Below, piece after piece: positions 24,375-35,557 of a stretch of DNA of 64,000 nt (its first letter is position 1; each line of letters begins with the position of its first letter). Source of the DNA: Melitaea cinxia (lineage: Eukaryota; Arthropoda; Insecta; Lepidoptera; Nymphalidae); assembly GCF_905220565.1 (NCBI RefSeq), contig NC_059412.1, positions 13,984,125 to 14,048,124 of the forward strand, read 5' to 3'. The position numbers were made by a program, and so were the translations under genes. The notes under the pieces were generated by a model. That model worked only from the letters and a program-made list of their open reading frames with translations. It was not told where the DNA came from and did no database searches.

Positions 24375-24492
24375 ACAACACTATTTGAAAGTAATTTAGC
24401 TGTAATTTTCTGTGAGGTAGAGTTACGCCCACAGTCGGGCTGCTCCAAATTTGGAGAAAGATGTTTTCTGCTGTGCTCTACCTTACTAGTCT
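24375..24492 (-). repeat. Rep-A 5' fragment, inverted relative to its neighbour
   Basis: In reverse it shows GGTAGAGCACAGCAG, GGAGCAGCCCGACTGTGGG and CCTCACAGAAAATTACAGC. It lies only about 140 bp from the plus-strand copy at 23960-24233, so the two form a short-range inverted pair. Confidence 0.65.
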
Positions 24493-24615
24493 TAGCTATA
24501 GAAATGAGATCTTTTAACACCATAATCACCCCATTACAAACGCATATATAACAAGCACCGATATAAACGAAGATAATGATCATCCCAACGTGTAATAATT
24601 TACGCAAGTCCATAC

Positions 24616-24726
24616 GGTCGCCGGTGTAATTTGCATTCGGGCCCTGTCAGCGAGTCGTGGCGATAAATCGTACCGACACGCCGCCCCGCCGTCTTCCGTC
24701 TGCCGGTTCCGGGGTTGACTCGCCAT
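24616..24726 (-). CDS. Candidate host first exon (weak)
   Basis: This sits in a GC-rich, CpG-containing stretch (24600-24780) unlike the surrounding DNA. An ATG at 24724-24726 in the context AGAAATGGCG opens a 37-codon frame: MASQPRNRQTEDGGAACRYD, then LSPRLADRARMQITPAT. It ends exactly at a possible GT splice donor (ACC|GTATGG). The composition is protein-like and the frame would splice in phase 0. Against it: the donor is a poor match to consensus, no downstream exon is identified, and no family is recognised. It could equally be a transposon fragment or chance in GC-rich DNA. Confidence 0.2.
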
Positions 24727-24783
24727 TTCTGTCTGCTTATCGACGTGGACGAAAAAACCTCTAAACGTTTCCCTTTTTAACAC

Positions 24784-26510
24784 CTATTTTTTTACCTCAC
24801 TTTAAACACTTACTTTACAGTCTTGGGCTTTTAAAATAAAATGGTATAATTTATAGATATTTGTAAAGGTATTCAGTGTATTGGTTGCCAAAAGTCCAAC
24901 TTTTGAAATGAGAAACAATTACTAAAGGGTCGTTTAACATTTGGTACAATGAAATATATTATAACTGGATTGTTCTGGAAAACAGCATTATTACTTCACT
25001 GGACTGATAGTGCTGGCTTCAACCGTTATTACAATAATAACAATTAATTCTGTGTGCTTGAGTATAACTAACAACTACTTAAATGTTTGTTCAACATTGT
25101 TGTCACCAAAACAACTCGTGAATGTAAACTCATAAAAGTGTATTTTTTCATCACTTAAAAAAAATAATTTCAAAGATAATAACTAAAAATGTCAACGTTC
25201 GAAACAATTATAATTATTCGTTCAGTACATAAAATTTGATACAGATATTAAAATAATTGACATTTAAATTATTCAGCTCGACCCAATACAAATTATTCAG
25301 CTTGACCCAATACTCGATAGAAATATTTGTTCTATGTAAATTGTTTCATTCGTGTACAAATGTCAGATTGATTTTTTAATATTCGTCGCTAAAAGCTTTT
25401 AAAATAAACTAGTAAAGTATACCAAACAGCTGACAAACAAGCTGGACATGTCGCCCTTAGTGCACTCGTATTTAAGTCTACTTTCAAATAAATATTGAAT
25501 TTACCGTGAATAGTATATGAACATGGTCTACAGAAGCAAATGGAATTTTAACAGGCAATCAAACGCAAGGCCGTACGCTATCATCGGAATCGTGTCGATC
25601 GCGTGACAGTTGTAATCTGAAATGAAATAATTACACAGTTGGACACTGAAGGTCACCAGCAGTATGAGGGGCAAGTATCCATTATTAATACTAGCTCTTT
25701 ACTATCGGAATAGAAGAATCCGGCAAAGTGCCAGTACTCTAACGCTTTAGTATCTCGAAAATTAAGTGTGCAATTTCCTATTTGTCATATGTTTTCGTTC
25801 GGGCTATTACGTAATTTGCGGCAGTCGAGCGATAGCAATCTCTGTGCAATTATTGCTGTGAGATGGTAAGCCGGTGACGATACTTACTAATGTATTTTAA
25901 AGTTTTTCTTTTATAAAATTTGCCTGGATGACAATAAAAAATAAATATGACAATCTATAAACGAAGCAATCTAAATTTTACTTAACTCCACTTCCACAAA
26001 AGACAGGATATTTATCAATCAAATTTATTATAAATGATAAAGCATATTTATGTCATAAAATTATTACACTACACGCATATCAAAATTATTTTAAGCAAAT
26101 CCTGTCTTAAGTAATATCAGTTACATATGAGAGATGCTGTGACAAATTCTGTTATAAGCTATATTAGGAATATATCGCACGACGGTTGCGCAAATATCGC
26201 TAATTGCCAAATTTCTATTTCCAGTCCATGATACATTATGCAAATCGTGAATGAAATCTTTATTCGATGCAACGTCAAGACTTACTGTGGAATTATCTAG
26301 AAACATAACTCAGTAGTCGTTAACACAGACAAGGAATCTAGTTCATAATTTGACGTCTGAACTTTGTGTCGTTAAACGATGCCATTTGAGATTAGAGGAT
26401 ATTATAGACGTTCGCTTGATAATTTTGCGAAGATGTGTATTGTAGATTTGTCTCTTAAAGTATGATTCTCGGGACTTCGACTGTTTTGGTTAGTTAACAA
26501 TTTATTTATA
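24784..26510. other. Unrecognised AT-rich DNA
   Basis: No gene or RNA signature. A short local duplication occurs at about 25270-25315 (ATTATTCAGCTCGACCCAATA, then AATTATTCAGCTTGACCCAA). Confidence 0.4.
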
Positions 26511-26882
26511 TATACCTATGTAGAGGCCGCGTTGGCGCAACGGTTACAGCTATGGATTGTGCCTGTTGCGCTGGCGGTTGCGGGTTCGATCCCCGCACAT
26601 GACAAACATTTGTATTGACCATACAGGTGTTTTCCGTGGTCTGGGTGTTTGTGCAGTCCTTGTGGGTCTCCCCACCGTGCCTTGGAGAGCACGTTAAGCT
26701 ATCGGTCCCGGTTGTTATCATGTACACCTGATAGCGATCGTTACTCATAGTAGGGAATATATCCGCCAACCCGCATTGGAGCAGCGTGGTGGAGTAAGCT
26801 CTGATCCTTCTCCTACACGGGGAAAGAGGCCTATGCCCAGTAGTGGGATATTACAGGCTGAAGCGTATACCTATGTAGAGGC
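26511..26882 (+). mobile_element. SINE-1, complete, with a perfect 17-bp target duplication
   Basis: The element is 26528-26865. The head has the polymerase III A box TTGGCGCAACGG and B box GGTTCGATCCC. The body has GGTGGGGAGACCCAC in reverse and GAGCAGCGTGGTGG, and the end GAGGCCTATGCCCAGTAGTGG plus ACAGGCTGAAGCG resembles the RTE 3' terminus. Flanking repeats TATACCTATGTAGAGGC at 26511-26527 and 26866-26882 are identical, so this is a young insertion. The minus-strand 87-codon frame across it is not a gene. Confidence 0.93.
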
Positions 26883-27357
26883 ATAGAGTTCTAACATACT
26901 TACTAGCAAAAGTAAACACATTGCTGTAAATGTAGTGCTTGATATTAATTGAAGCTCATAGATAAAAACCAGGCGTTTGAGAAATTAAACTCAAGTCTTC
27001 ATTGAAAACTATCCAGGAGCGTTTTAAGTCTTCCATAATTAGGTTTACCTACATTGACTTCTGTTACAAGAACTTCTGAAATAACCAACTCTATAGACAA
27101 AGAATTGTTGATACTTATAAATTCTTTATAACTTATAAATAGCGACGTTGTTAAGAAGCCCGTTTATAATGTTATTTTCGTACTTTAATTGCCATAATAA
27201 ATTTGGTGTTAAGGAATGCTATTACTTGATATGAAGTAATTACGACACACGCGACCATGACGTGGAGAAATCGGACAAAATATCGAACTAAAATGTAACA
27301 TGAAAAATCAACGTCGAACTATAATGTAAACAGAACTTGTTTAAATATAATAAATAA
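26883..27357. other. Unrecognised DNA
   Basis: No recognised feature. Confidence 0.35.
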
Positions 27358-27556
27358 CTAGCTGACCTGGCGAACTTCGTATCACCTTATTTTTTTCTGA
27401 TATATAATAATAACATAATATATCAAAATAAAATATAGCCTATCTTTTAAGTTGGATCGAACTGCACATGGTGTGCGAATTTTATTATAATCGGTTAAGT
27501 GGTTTAGGAGTCCATTGAGGACAAACATTGTGACACGAGATTTATATATATTAAGA
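27358..27556 (-). mobile_element. Hel-b short Helitron, complete
   Basis: On the minus strand it reads A|TCTTAATATATATAAATCTC ... AAGTTCGCCAGGTCAGCTAG|T, 199 bp, with host A and T at the boundaries as Helitrons require. The interior has CGCACACCATGTGCAG and a CCTATATTTT-like AT block. There is no coding capacity. A second copy is at 53665-53847. Confidence 0.85.
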
Positions 27557-27559
27557 TAA

Positions 27560-27931
27560 TAATATTCTTTATTAAAGTGACCAGTGGCTCATTTTGGTTA
27601 GTAAACAATATTTCTTACATACTATGTTAGTTTAGTTATTACAATTTTTTTTAAAATAAATAAATGTTACAGAACACACGAATCACCGCTGCACCGTTCC
27701 ATTTGCAACGGCACAGCAATGATTCATGTATATGCAATCCAGTCTACTGGATATCATGCCGAAAATTCCGTTGGCACTACCCCGCACCCACCGCACCAGA
27801 GACCCACATCTGTTTCTTATGAGGGCGTAAAAACAATCAACACGCGCTTCTGCGAACATCCCTGAGGCGCGGCAGTATCGAGGTAGCCCCAACAACACCC
27901 TGAACGCGTTATTGTATTGAACGTCAAGCAA
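27560..27931 (-). pseudogene. 5'-truncated LINE, RT C-terminal fragment with 3' UTR
   Basis: The minus-strand frame 27683-27931 reads LDVQYNNAFRVLLGLPRYC, then FAEARVDCFYALIRNRC, then SLVRWVRGS and ends in a short tail. YNNAFRxLLGLPR with FAEARV is the conserved post-palm carboxy-terminal motif of lepidopteran Jockey-group-type reverse transcriptases, by memory. The 3' UTR continues to about 27560 with an AATAAAG signal and an AT-rich end. The start is GTG or nonexistent; this is a truncated copy. Confidence 0.72.
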
Positions 27932-28439
27932 TATTATGTAACAAGAATCTAGGTATTATAAAACTAGAGAAATAATTGAATACACCAATCATGAAATCCT
28001 CATATTATATTTCCTTTTTTTGTATGATAACCGACCATATGACCTAGGTAATCTGTTATCTCTATATAAGTTAATGATAAAGCATTTTTTCTTAGCGATG
28101 GAGTAAAGTCGTGACGAATAAGAGCATGATGGGCTCTAGCTGACTTGCTAGCCGTCGCTGATTCGACCTTGAACATAAAAATATGTCTATAGGTCATAAA
28201 AGTGTTTATGTTGATCTGGGCGGTGGTGCTTGTATGTTGTATGGTTCGGACCCCGAAAGTAGAATTCACATCTTACTGTTGCGTGTTGTGTTGAATGCTA
28301 CTAGGCTATTGTCAGTCATTTATTTACTTAATATATTTCGTTATCTATACAAACAAAAAATTGGACTGTCTGATGTTAATGTTGATGATGAACTGATATT
28401 TTTATTGGGAGCGAATTCCAGAAATTGAATTCTGGCCAT
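27932..28439. other. Unrecognised DNA with a Hel-e-like start
   Basis: TCTATACAAACAAAAAATTGG at 28343 resembles the Hel-e 5' start, and the sequence through 28439 contains a GATGATGAACTGATATTTTT stretch shared with 44512-44577 in reverse. Confidence 0.35.
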
Positions 28440-28560
28440 TAAGTAAACATATTTTAAGACATTTAAGACTGTGAAGCACAATGGGCGGACTTGTGGCTAT
28501 TTAGCCATTTCTTCCAGACAACCCAAGTAAAGGAAGGATAAATTTATTATTAGTTCGAGA
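28440..28560 (-). mobile_element. LINE 3' UTR fragment
   Basis: On the minus strand it has TCTGGAAGAAATGGCTAAAT with a GGCTAAATAGCC hairpin, then CCGCCCATTGTGCTTC. It parallels the block at 62440-62570 (TCTGGAAGAAATCGCTC with a hairpin, then GACCGCC). These are conserved 3' UTR hairpins of a lepidopteran non-LTR element by memory. Confidence 0.5.
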
Positions 28561-28809
28561 CTGGTAGGTAGTGCAGTATATTCAAAACTATTCTTTTAAA
28601 AACGAATTTTAGTCGCACGAAACAAAATGAATGGTTGCATTGTGTCAAAAATACCGCATCTGCAGTCCCTCATGCTTATCTTAATTGGAAGGTCTTAGAT
28701 TGCGACTTTCTGGGTCGACCTTCCGACTCCTCTCTTGCAATTACGTCAACATTATTTTACTATTTTTTATCTATGATGTTACCTTTATCATACATACCAG
28801 GACATAGGA
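28561..28809. repeat. Segment shared in inverted orientation with about 45709-45963
   Basis: Blocks such as TTTAGTCGCACGAAACAAAATG, GACTTTCTGGGTCGACC and GCAATTACGTCAACATTATTTT recur in reverse at 45.7-45.96 kb, next to the same Hel-e Helitron. The 28-kb copy has about 45 extra bases near 28630-28680. The parent element is not identified. Confidence 0.6.
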
Positions 28810-29131
28810 TCTATACAAATAAATAAAATTGGAGTGTCTGTTTGTAATATTAAAATACCTGCTTTTTACTAAATGCATATGGATGTATACACGGTATATA
28901 TACCAAAATAATATTTTTTTACAATTTTTGTCTGTCTGTCTGTTTGTTCCGGATAATCTCAGAAACGCCTGAGCCGATTTAGACGAAACTTGTACTGGCA
29001 AATAGCTGATGTAATAAGGCGTAACTTAGGCTTTACTTTATTTTAGAAATTTATTTAATTAATAACTCTGCGAAAGAAACAATAACTTTTTTTGTTAAAT
29101 TCCACGCGGACGAAGTCGCGGGCACAGCTAG
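28810..29131 (+). mobile_element. Hel-e short Helitron, complete
   Basis: A|TCTATACAAATAAATAAAAT starts the element. It carries a (GTCT)n run, CGCCTGAGCCGATTTAGACG, and a terminal CGCG-loop-CGCG hairpin (ACGCGGACGAAGTCGCGGG) before CAGCTAG|T. It is 322 bp and non-coding. The inverted partner is at 45412-45708. Confidence 0.82.
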
Positions 29132-30303
29132 TTATGTGTAAGCTTAAAACTATTGTCATTCTGTCTTTATCATGAAACATTAAAGCTAAGTCGAATAAAA
29201 TACCAGAATAGACTATACGCTAAAACACAAAATGCATACTTTAATATTGCATCTAACAAAACTATGTCACGATGGTAATAGGATTAAATTGTTACTGGGC
29301 TCGAAAGTGTGAGCCGACCTGTGAAGTTAAACAGGAGGTCATAACAGTCGGTTAATGTATGGAATATTGCGAGCAGAGGCAGCCGTGACAATACTTTGGT
29401 AACGCTAAGGAATTTTCATTATAATGCATTCAAATATTACCCCCGTACAATATTCCACGTTCATTTACGTGTGCTGTTTCTACTATAGATATTAAAATAA
29501 TGTCTAGCAATGCTGTTTTATCTTTAATGTTTCAATTGGACGTGAATTTATATTATACATGTTTCTTTTTCGTTTTATTAAAGAAAATTTGTTGTATATA
29601 ATACATAATAATACGCTTAGGTTTGCCTCCCTTTTTAGAAAAAACCTCATCATTTTATAGATAATTGCTTGCTCTACCGGCATCCACAACTATAAACTTA
29701 TTATTGCTTTTGCTTTTGTAAATAAATAACGCCTTTAATTTTAAAACAACGTCAACATGATTGACGGTCGGTAAATTTTTTACTTATTTAGTGCGAATTA
29801 TTCGCACGGGTATCGCTAATATATCTTATTTGTCGAAAAGGGTAGATTTGCTGGTTTATTTATCATTGAAAAATTGAAAGCTTTTGAGAAAACTTTTATC
29901 AGAGCTATTTTTCCCTTAAAAATCTGCAATGTCATAGACTCAGTCAGTCAGTTTGTTTCACATGTCCTATATTAAATTATTTTATGTTTTATTCTTAATG
30001 AAAACACATTTTTAAATAAAGAAAAATTGTTACGGATTTCAGTCCCACCTGTAACTAAATTGTGGCTTTAAAAGGTCACCTTTACATTTGCCACGAAAGG
30101 TTAATGGACTGTTCTGTACACCTGCCTTTTAAGTTTTAATGACTCTTAATTGCCGAAAAACAGAGACCTAAATTTACGAATCACTGATGTGAAGTTAACA
30201 GATTTATTGTCATAAAATATTACATTACTTTTTATCAAAAATAAATGTTTTTTTTTTTAATTTTCTTTAAGTAATTTAGTCAAATTATAAATTTATTGTA
30301 ATA
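29132..30303. other. Unrecognised AT-rich DNA
   Basis: No gene or clear repeat in 1.1 kb. A short frame at 29504-29689 is lysine-rich and probably chance. Confidence 0.4.
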
Positions 30304-30750
30304 CTAGCGACCCTCCCCGGTTTCGCACGGGTGCAATGCTGATACTAAATATACTACAGAATATCTTTATTTATAGTGTGAAGCTAGCTTATAACATGGT
30401 TATTAACATAATAACAACAACATTCAAATATTTGTCGTTAGATTACACGTTGTTACAGAATGCGTTGAAGAAATAAAGGTTCGCTGCTCGTTCCCCGTAG
30501 GTGATAGCGTGATAATATGTATCCTATATGTTGACCCGACGTCTTAATAATATTTGTGCCAAATTTGAAGTAAATCTATGCAGTGCTTTTTGAGTTTATC
30601 CCGGACATACATACAAACAGACAAAAATTCTAAAAACTATATTTTTGGCTTCGGTGTCGATTGTAGATTACACCCCAAGTATTCTTTTAAAAAAATATTC
30701 AATGTACAGTTTTGACTTTCCTACCATTTTATTATACTGGTATGTATAGA
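30304..30750 (-). mobile_element. Hel-f Helitron, 447 bp
   Basis: In minus orientation it starts TCTATACATACCAGTATAAT (ending 30750, with host T at 30751). It carries the TACACCGAAGCC-like block in reverse at 30650-30680 and a CCGGGATAAACTCAAAAAGC block. It ends CCCGTGCGAAACCGGGG, a near-perfect hairpin, followed by GGGTCGCTAG and host T on that strand. The 5' boundary is less certain than the 3' boundary. Confidence 0.68.
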
Positions 30751-31328
30751 TTTTTTTATTTTTATTTTAATAAGAGCAACTGCCTAGTAGCGAGATATTC
30801 AAGGATACGTGCGTAACTGTAAATTGCCATCATCCGATGACCAAGTTAGAGATAACTTCCTACATAAATCTCCACCAATTGAAGTCTGACACCATTTAAA
30901 ACAAGCGACTCCTCGTAACTCTTAAAAAGGTCTGTTCACATGGTGTTTGCAAACCGTAAAATAAAAGTTTTTTTACAGAATTGAACGAATATTTAAAATT
31001 TCAGTTTTGTGGACAAACAAGATAAATCTATAAATCTAAACTTTAACCGAAGCACTGTGAGAATAGAACAATATTCAACCAAAACACCGTCCCGCTTCTG
31101 ATATTCGTGCATTTGTCGATAGTAACTTGGAGCTATCGACTGCACAGTTGGGCTATAACGAGTGGAGTTAGCGGAACTGCGCCCGATCGGTTTCGTGTTA
31201 TTTTAATTTTGCGTTTAGTTTGAAATTTAAACTGTTTAACCATCTTTGATGTTCACCATGTTTATCGTTTTAATATACAATGATAGTTTATGTATAATTG
31301 TATACATATGTCTAATAACTAATGACGC
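30751..31328. other. Unrecognised DNA
   Basis: A short segment at 31120-31200 is richer in G+C (GAGCTATCGACTGCACAG) but carries no recognisable gene. Confidence 0.35.
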
Positions 31329-31664
31329 CGCGTTGGCGCAACGGTTACAGCCATGGATTGTATCTGTTGCGCTGGCGAATGCGGGTTCGACTCCCGCACA
31401 TGATAAATATTTGTATTGGCTATACAGGTGTTTGCCGTGGTTTGGGTGTTTGTGTAGTCCTTGTGGGTCTCCCCACCGTGCCTCGGAGAGCACGTTAAAC
31501 CTTCGGTCCCGGTTGTTATCATGTACACCTGATAGCGATCGTTACTCATAGTAGGGAATATATCCGCCAACCCGCATTGGACCAGCGTGGTGGATTAAGC
31601 TCTGATTCTTCTCCTACATGGGGAAAGAGGCCTATGCCCAGTAGTGGGATATTACAGGCTGAAA
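31329..31664 (+). mobile_element. SINE-1, complete
   Basis: A box TTGGCGCAACGG and a B-box variant GGTTCGACTCCC are present. The body and RTE-like tail (GAGGCCTATGCCCAGTAGTGG) are as in the 26.5-kb copy. No clear target duplication was found, so the edges are approximate. The overlapping open frames on both strands are shadows. Confidence 0.9.
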
Positions 31665-32660
31665 CAACTGTAGTGGTCCAATATTTATCGCCTAAGTACC
31701 GATAGCTACGGAATCGATTTCTGTCTTAAGACAGATTGTTGTATATGTTAGAGTTATGGCCTGGTCGTTTCTGATCTTTGTTACTGGATCCCCGATACAG
31801 GATTGATATACTACTGCGGATCTACTAGTGGGAAGCGTTTAGATATAGGCGTCATCAAACGTCATTGAAGGGTGATGAGCTGAAATGATATAGTAGATGA
31901 AATATGTCAAATTTAAACAAGTAATTTGAGATCTTCATATTGATCCCAGCTTGACAGATTTTCTGTCAATGCATTTAAGAAAAATTACAATCACATTAGT
32001 AGTGCCTAAAAAAGTGTATTTATTTATTTATAGAAAAAAAGATACAATTTATGTGATAAACAGTGCAGCAAAAACAATTAACAGTTTAACAGTGCACTGT
32101 GTTTCTAAAGTAATAATACTAAAGTACACACACGGTATTATATACTAACATAAAAATATGATATAAAGCTATACAAATATAGATTATACATGTGAATATA
32201 ATTGGAAAGAAAAAAAAATAACATCAATTGGTTGAAGAATAATAATAATTATAATAAAAATAATAAATGCGGCCAATTCATTCTCTCTCTATATGTTGGT
32301 CTAAAAATATTTTTTTAAATATGTTTTTATAGTTGTTTTGATTCGATGGCAGATTATTTATTAAGAAAGGAATAATATATTCAAGCGTAGCGTCATAAAA
32401 CGAATAAGCCTATTATAATCATCAGTATTATGTTTTGTTTGTTTTTCTGGTATATGTGTAATATGTATCCTATCTAATGCGTTGCTAAGAGTCGCGTTAT
32501 TTGTATTGGAAATAGGTAATAGACAATGCATTCGTTATTAGGATTGTGATTGACGCGTTTGTAATTAGCGGCTAGCAGCGCAATTACCGAATGAATTAAT
32601 TATGTATATTCTAGTCATAGCTTTATTGTATTTATGCTATAGATACAACATATCTAAGTT
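31665..32660. other. Unrecognised AT-rich DNA
   Basis: No recognised gene or repeat. The 65-codon frame at 31951-32148 is low-complexity. Confidence 0.4.
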
Positions 32661-32805
32661 TTATATAGAAATATCCTGCTTAAAATTTGGAGCATCATAA
32701 CTGGGGAAGTACCTTACAAATGAACACAGCTAAATAGTATAATATCACTTGTTATTGTGTTCTTGTGGTGAGTAAGGTAGCCAGAAGTCTAGGGGATATT
32801 AAGAG
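32661..32805 (+). repeat. Rep-A fragment, strongly decayed
   Basis: Only scattered family blocks remain: TCCTGCTTAAAATTTGGAGC, ACACAGCTAAATAGTA and TGTGGTGAGTAAGGTAGCC. Confidence 0.5.
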
Positions 32806-32819
32806 TGTAAATAAAGTCA

Positions 32820-32956
32820 AAAAGTACTGGACCGACTTCATAAAGTCTTGAGGAATACACTACGCTATCACAGTGTGACATAGGCTATATTTCAACGAGA
32901 AAAAATGGAACAGCATCGTGTGATGTATGAGGGCAAAGCCGCAAGCGGGAAGCTAG
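32820..32956 (+). mobile_element. Helitron 3' end fragment
   Basis: Ends with the hairpin CCGCAAGCGG followed by GAAGCTAG and host T (32953-32957), the geometry seen at the 3' end of Helitrons. The block ATAGGCTATATTTCAACGAG upstream is typical of such elements. The 5' end was not located. Confidence 0.55.
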
Positions 32957-33289
32957 TTAAACATAAATTGATGGGACGGACTTCACTTGGAGTTATTTTT
33001 AACTCGAAGTGGAACTAGTAACAAGATTATTTGTATTATGAATGCATCGTAGTAATGAGAGAAGTTGGCGATCGGTAGCTCCCGTCTGATTGCTCTTAAA
33101 TTATTTTAATCCTATTCGTAGCGAACTTAATTTGAACTTGTTGGAAAGTTGCGGGAATTTATCGACTGGTCGGGTAGCGTTCTCTCTTTCTAATGAATGC
33201 GCTGTCGTCATTTTGTTGGGAACTTTTTTGTTTATTTATTTATTTTAATCATAGATCTTTAACTTAATTAAAGAAGGTGAATTTAACTA

Positions 33290-33440
33290 AGGTCAGTTGA
33301 ATAATCTTACAGCAAAATTTGAGAAGTTTCTCAACCTCACAGCTAAATAATTCTGCTGTTAATCAGGTTTTACAGGCGTCCATGAGCTAGTATACGTTTG
33401 CCATCAGGCGAACTGCACGTTTATTTACCACCATTATAGT
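33290..33440 (+). repeat. Rep-A fragment, decayed
   Basis: Partial matches: CAACCTCACAGCTAAATAATTCTG, then CAGGCGTCCATGAGCTA and TTTGCCATCAGGCGAACTGCACG. The middle of the family is lost. Confidence 0.5.
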
Positions 33441-33473
33441 ATTTAAAAAAGCGGTTTGTTAACATCCTACTGC

Positions 33474-34402
33474 TAAGGGCGGAGTTCACCGACTTTTAAA
33501 ACGGCTGTTTATCAGTTAAACAACTGATTAAATCATTTTTACTGTTCACCATACGTTAACCAGTGTTTACAGCCCTTAAACAGTCGATTACTATAACCGA
33601 GCTCTACAGCATTGTTTAACCGTCCATTAATGCCATATTCGGACATCTGCTCAACAGATTCTGCTGTGACTTTACAACAGTTGCAACATTACGTTATTAG
33701 TTGAAAGTTTTTGATGAGAGATAAACACATAGTCAGTTTTCAATTTCAATGTATTAATTGATAACTATCAAGACTTTAGGCCTTCTTGAAAATCTAGAAA
33801 ATATAGAGACCAAAACAAGGAGACCTAGAGTACCTGTTTCAAATGCGTCGTAATTATTACGAAGGATACAATGATTCCTCATTTAAAACTAGATTCCGTT
33901 TGTCAAAACCTCTTTTTTAAAGCTGCCATTTTTCAAGTAAACCGTAATTTAAAAATAAAACACTCACAACAGAACAAAATAATAATCAACACAAAGAATG
34001 CTAGCACGTGCAAAGAAATAATAAAAAAAAATTGACAATGACAGCGTCGTGCCGTTATTACCCATCCAAATTGGACACTACATGCTAACGTAACAGTTTC
34101 CAATGCGTTCTCGAACTTCTCAAGTTGAAAGCGTTTTATTTTATGCTACTAACTATAGATGGCACCAAAACTCGTGTCGACTAAATAAAACTATGTGACT
34201 TCCCTAATGAGTAGACTTATAGCATTCATTCATTAGTGGTTCAAACACTCTGAGCATATGGTGATTGCCTGATTTAGTAACCACGGTTAAAATATTCGTG
34301 GTGAACAGTGAATACTTTACCGGGTGCATAACCGATATTTAGGAATTCATCGGCTGATTACTCAAACATTGGTTAAATGATAGTCGGTGAACTCCACCCT
34401 AA
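33474..34402. mobile_element. PIF/Harbinger-like MITE, copy 1
   Basis: The element 33477-34399 (923 bp) has 18-bp terminal inverted repeats: GGGCGGAGTTCACCGACT at the left and, reversed, GGGTGGAGTTCACCGACT at the right, one mismatch. It is flanked by TAA on both sides (33474-33476 and 34400-34402). A TWA target duplication with GGG-starting ends is the hallmark of PIF/Harbinger. No transposase frame is present. It differs from copy 2 mainly by a deletion of about 26 bp near 33910 and scattered substitutions. Confidence 0.88.
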
Positions 34403-34406
34403 GAAT

Positions 34407-34602
34407 AAGTTCTCCGTATAAAAGAAGGTGACCAATGTGGGTTAGTGAATAATTCACCTACCACGAGTAACAATTGTTGTCAGGTGTCTACGATAATACA
34501 CAGGAGACCCACAAGGACAGACAGACCAGACAGAAGTATTGTTACAAATACCCCGAGCGAGAGGCGAACTAGCCACCAGCCATACATAAACAGTTGTCAG
34601 AA
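34407..34602 (-). repeat. SINE-1 remnant between the two MITEs
   Basis: In reverse it retains GTCCTTGTGGGTCTCC, a CCTGACAACAATTG-like relic of the CCCGGTTGTTATC block, and the CTCGGGGTATTTG head region. It is highly degraded. Confidence 0.45.
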
Positions 34603-35557
34603 TAAGGGTGGAGTTCACCGACTTTTAAAACGGGTGTTTATCAGTTAAACAACTGATTAAATCATTTTTACTGTTCACCATACGTTAACCAGTGTTTACA
34701 GCCCTTAAACAGCCGATTACTATAACCGAACTCTACAGCATTGTTTAACCGTCCATCAATGCCATATTCGGACATCTGGTCAACAGATTCTGCTGTGACT
34801 TTACAACAGTTGCAACATTTCGTTATTAGTTGAAAGTTTTTGGTAAGAGATAAACACGCAGTCAGTGTTCAATTTCAATGTATTAATTGATAACTATCAA
34901 GACTTTAGGCCTTCTTGAAAATCTAGAAAATATAGAGACCAAAACAAGGAGACCTAGAGTACCTGTTTCAAATGCGTCGTAATTATTACGAATAATACAA
35001 TGATTCCTCATTTAAAACTAGATTCCGTTTGTCAAAATCATCGCTTGAAAAATCGTTTGTTCTCTTTTTTAAAGCTGCCATTTTTCAAGTAAACCGTAAT
35101 TTAAACATTAAACACTCACAACAGAACAAAATAATAATCAACACAGAGAATGTTAGCAAGTGCAAAGAAATAATTAAAAAAAACACTTGACAATGGCAGC
35201 GCCGTGACGTTATTACCCATCCAAATTGAACACTACATGCTAACGTAACAGTATCCAATGCGTTCTCGAACTTCTCAGTTTGAAAGCGTTTTATTTTATG
35301 CTACTAACTATAGATTGCACCAAAACTCGTGTCGACTAAATAAAACTATGTGACTTCCCTAATGAGTAGACTTATAGCATTCATTCATTAGTAGTTCATT
35401 CGCTGTGAGCGTATGGTGATTGCCTGATTTAGTAACCACGGTTAAAATATTCGTGATGAACAGTGAATACTTTACCGGGTGCATAACCGATGTTTAGGGA
35501 TTCATCGGCTGATTACTCAAACATTGGTTAAACGATAGTCGGTGAACTCCGCCCTAA
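34603..35557. mobile_element. PIF/Harbinger-like MITE, copy 2
   Basis: The element 34606-35554 (949 bp) has 18-bp terminal repeats GGGTGGAGTTCACCGACT and, in reverse, GGGCGGAGTTCACCGACT, flanked by TAA (34603-34605 and 35555-35557). It is in the same orientation as copy 1, about 200 bp downstream. It keeps the internal segment missing in copy 1 (ATCGCTTGAAAAATCG). Confidence 0.88.

Noticed and set aside
29280..29400. 5S rRNA-like sequence (GTGAAGTTAAACAGG, then GGTCATAACAGTCGG)
   Set aside because: Only about 40 bases vaguely resemble the 5S middle region; the conserved 5' and 3' arms and internal promoter are not there.
31236..31570. Three open frames over the SINE at 31.3 kb
   Set aside because: The same frames appear in other SINE-1 copies (26.5 and 43.9 kb) and none is conserved as protein; they come from the SINE.
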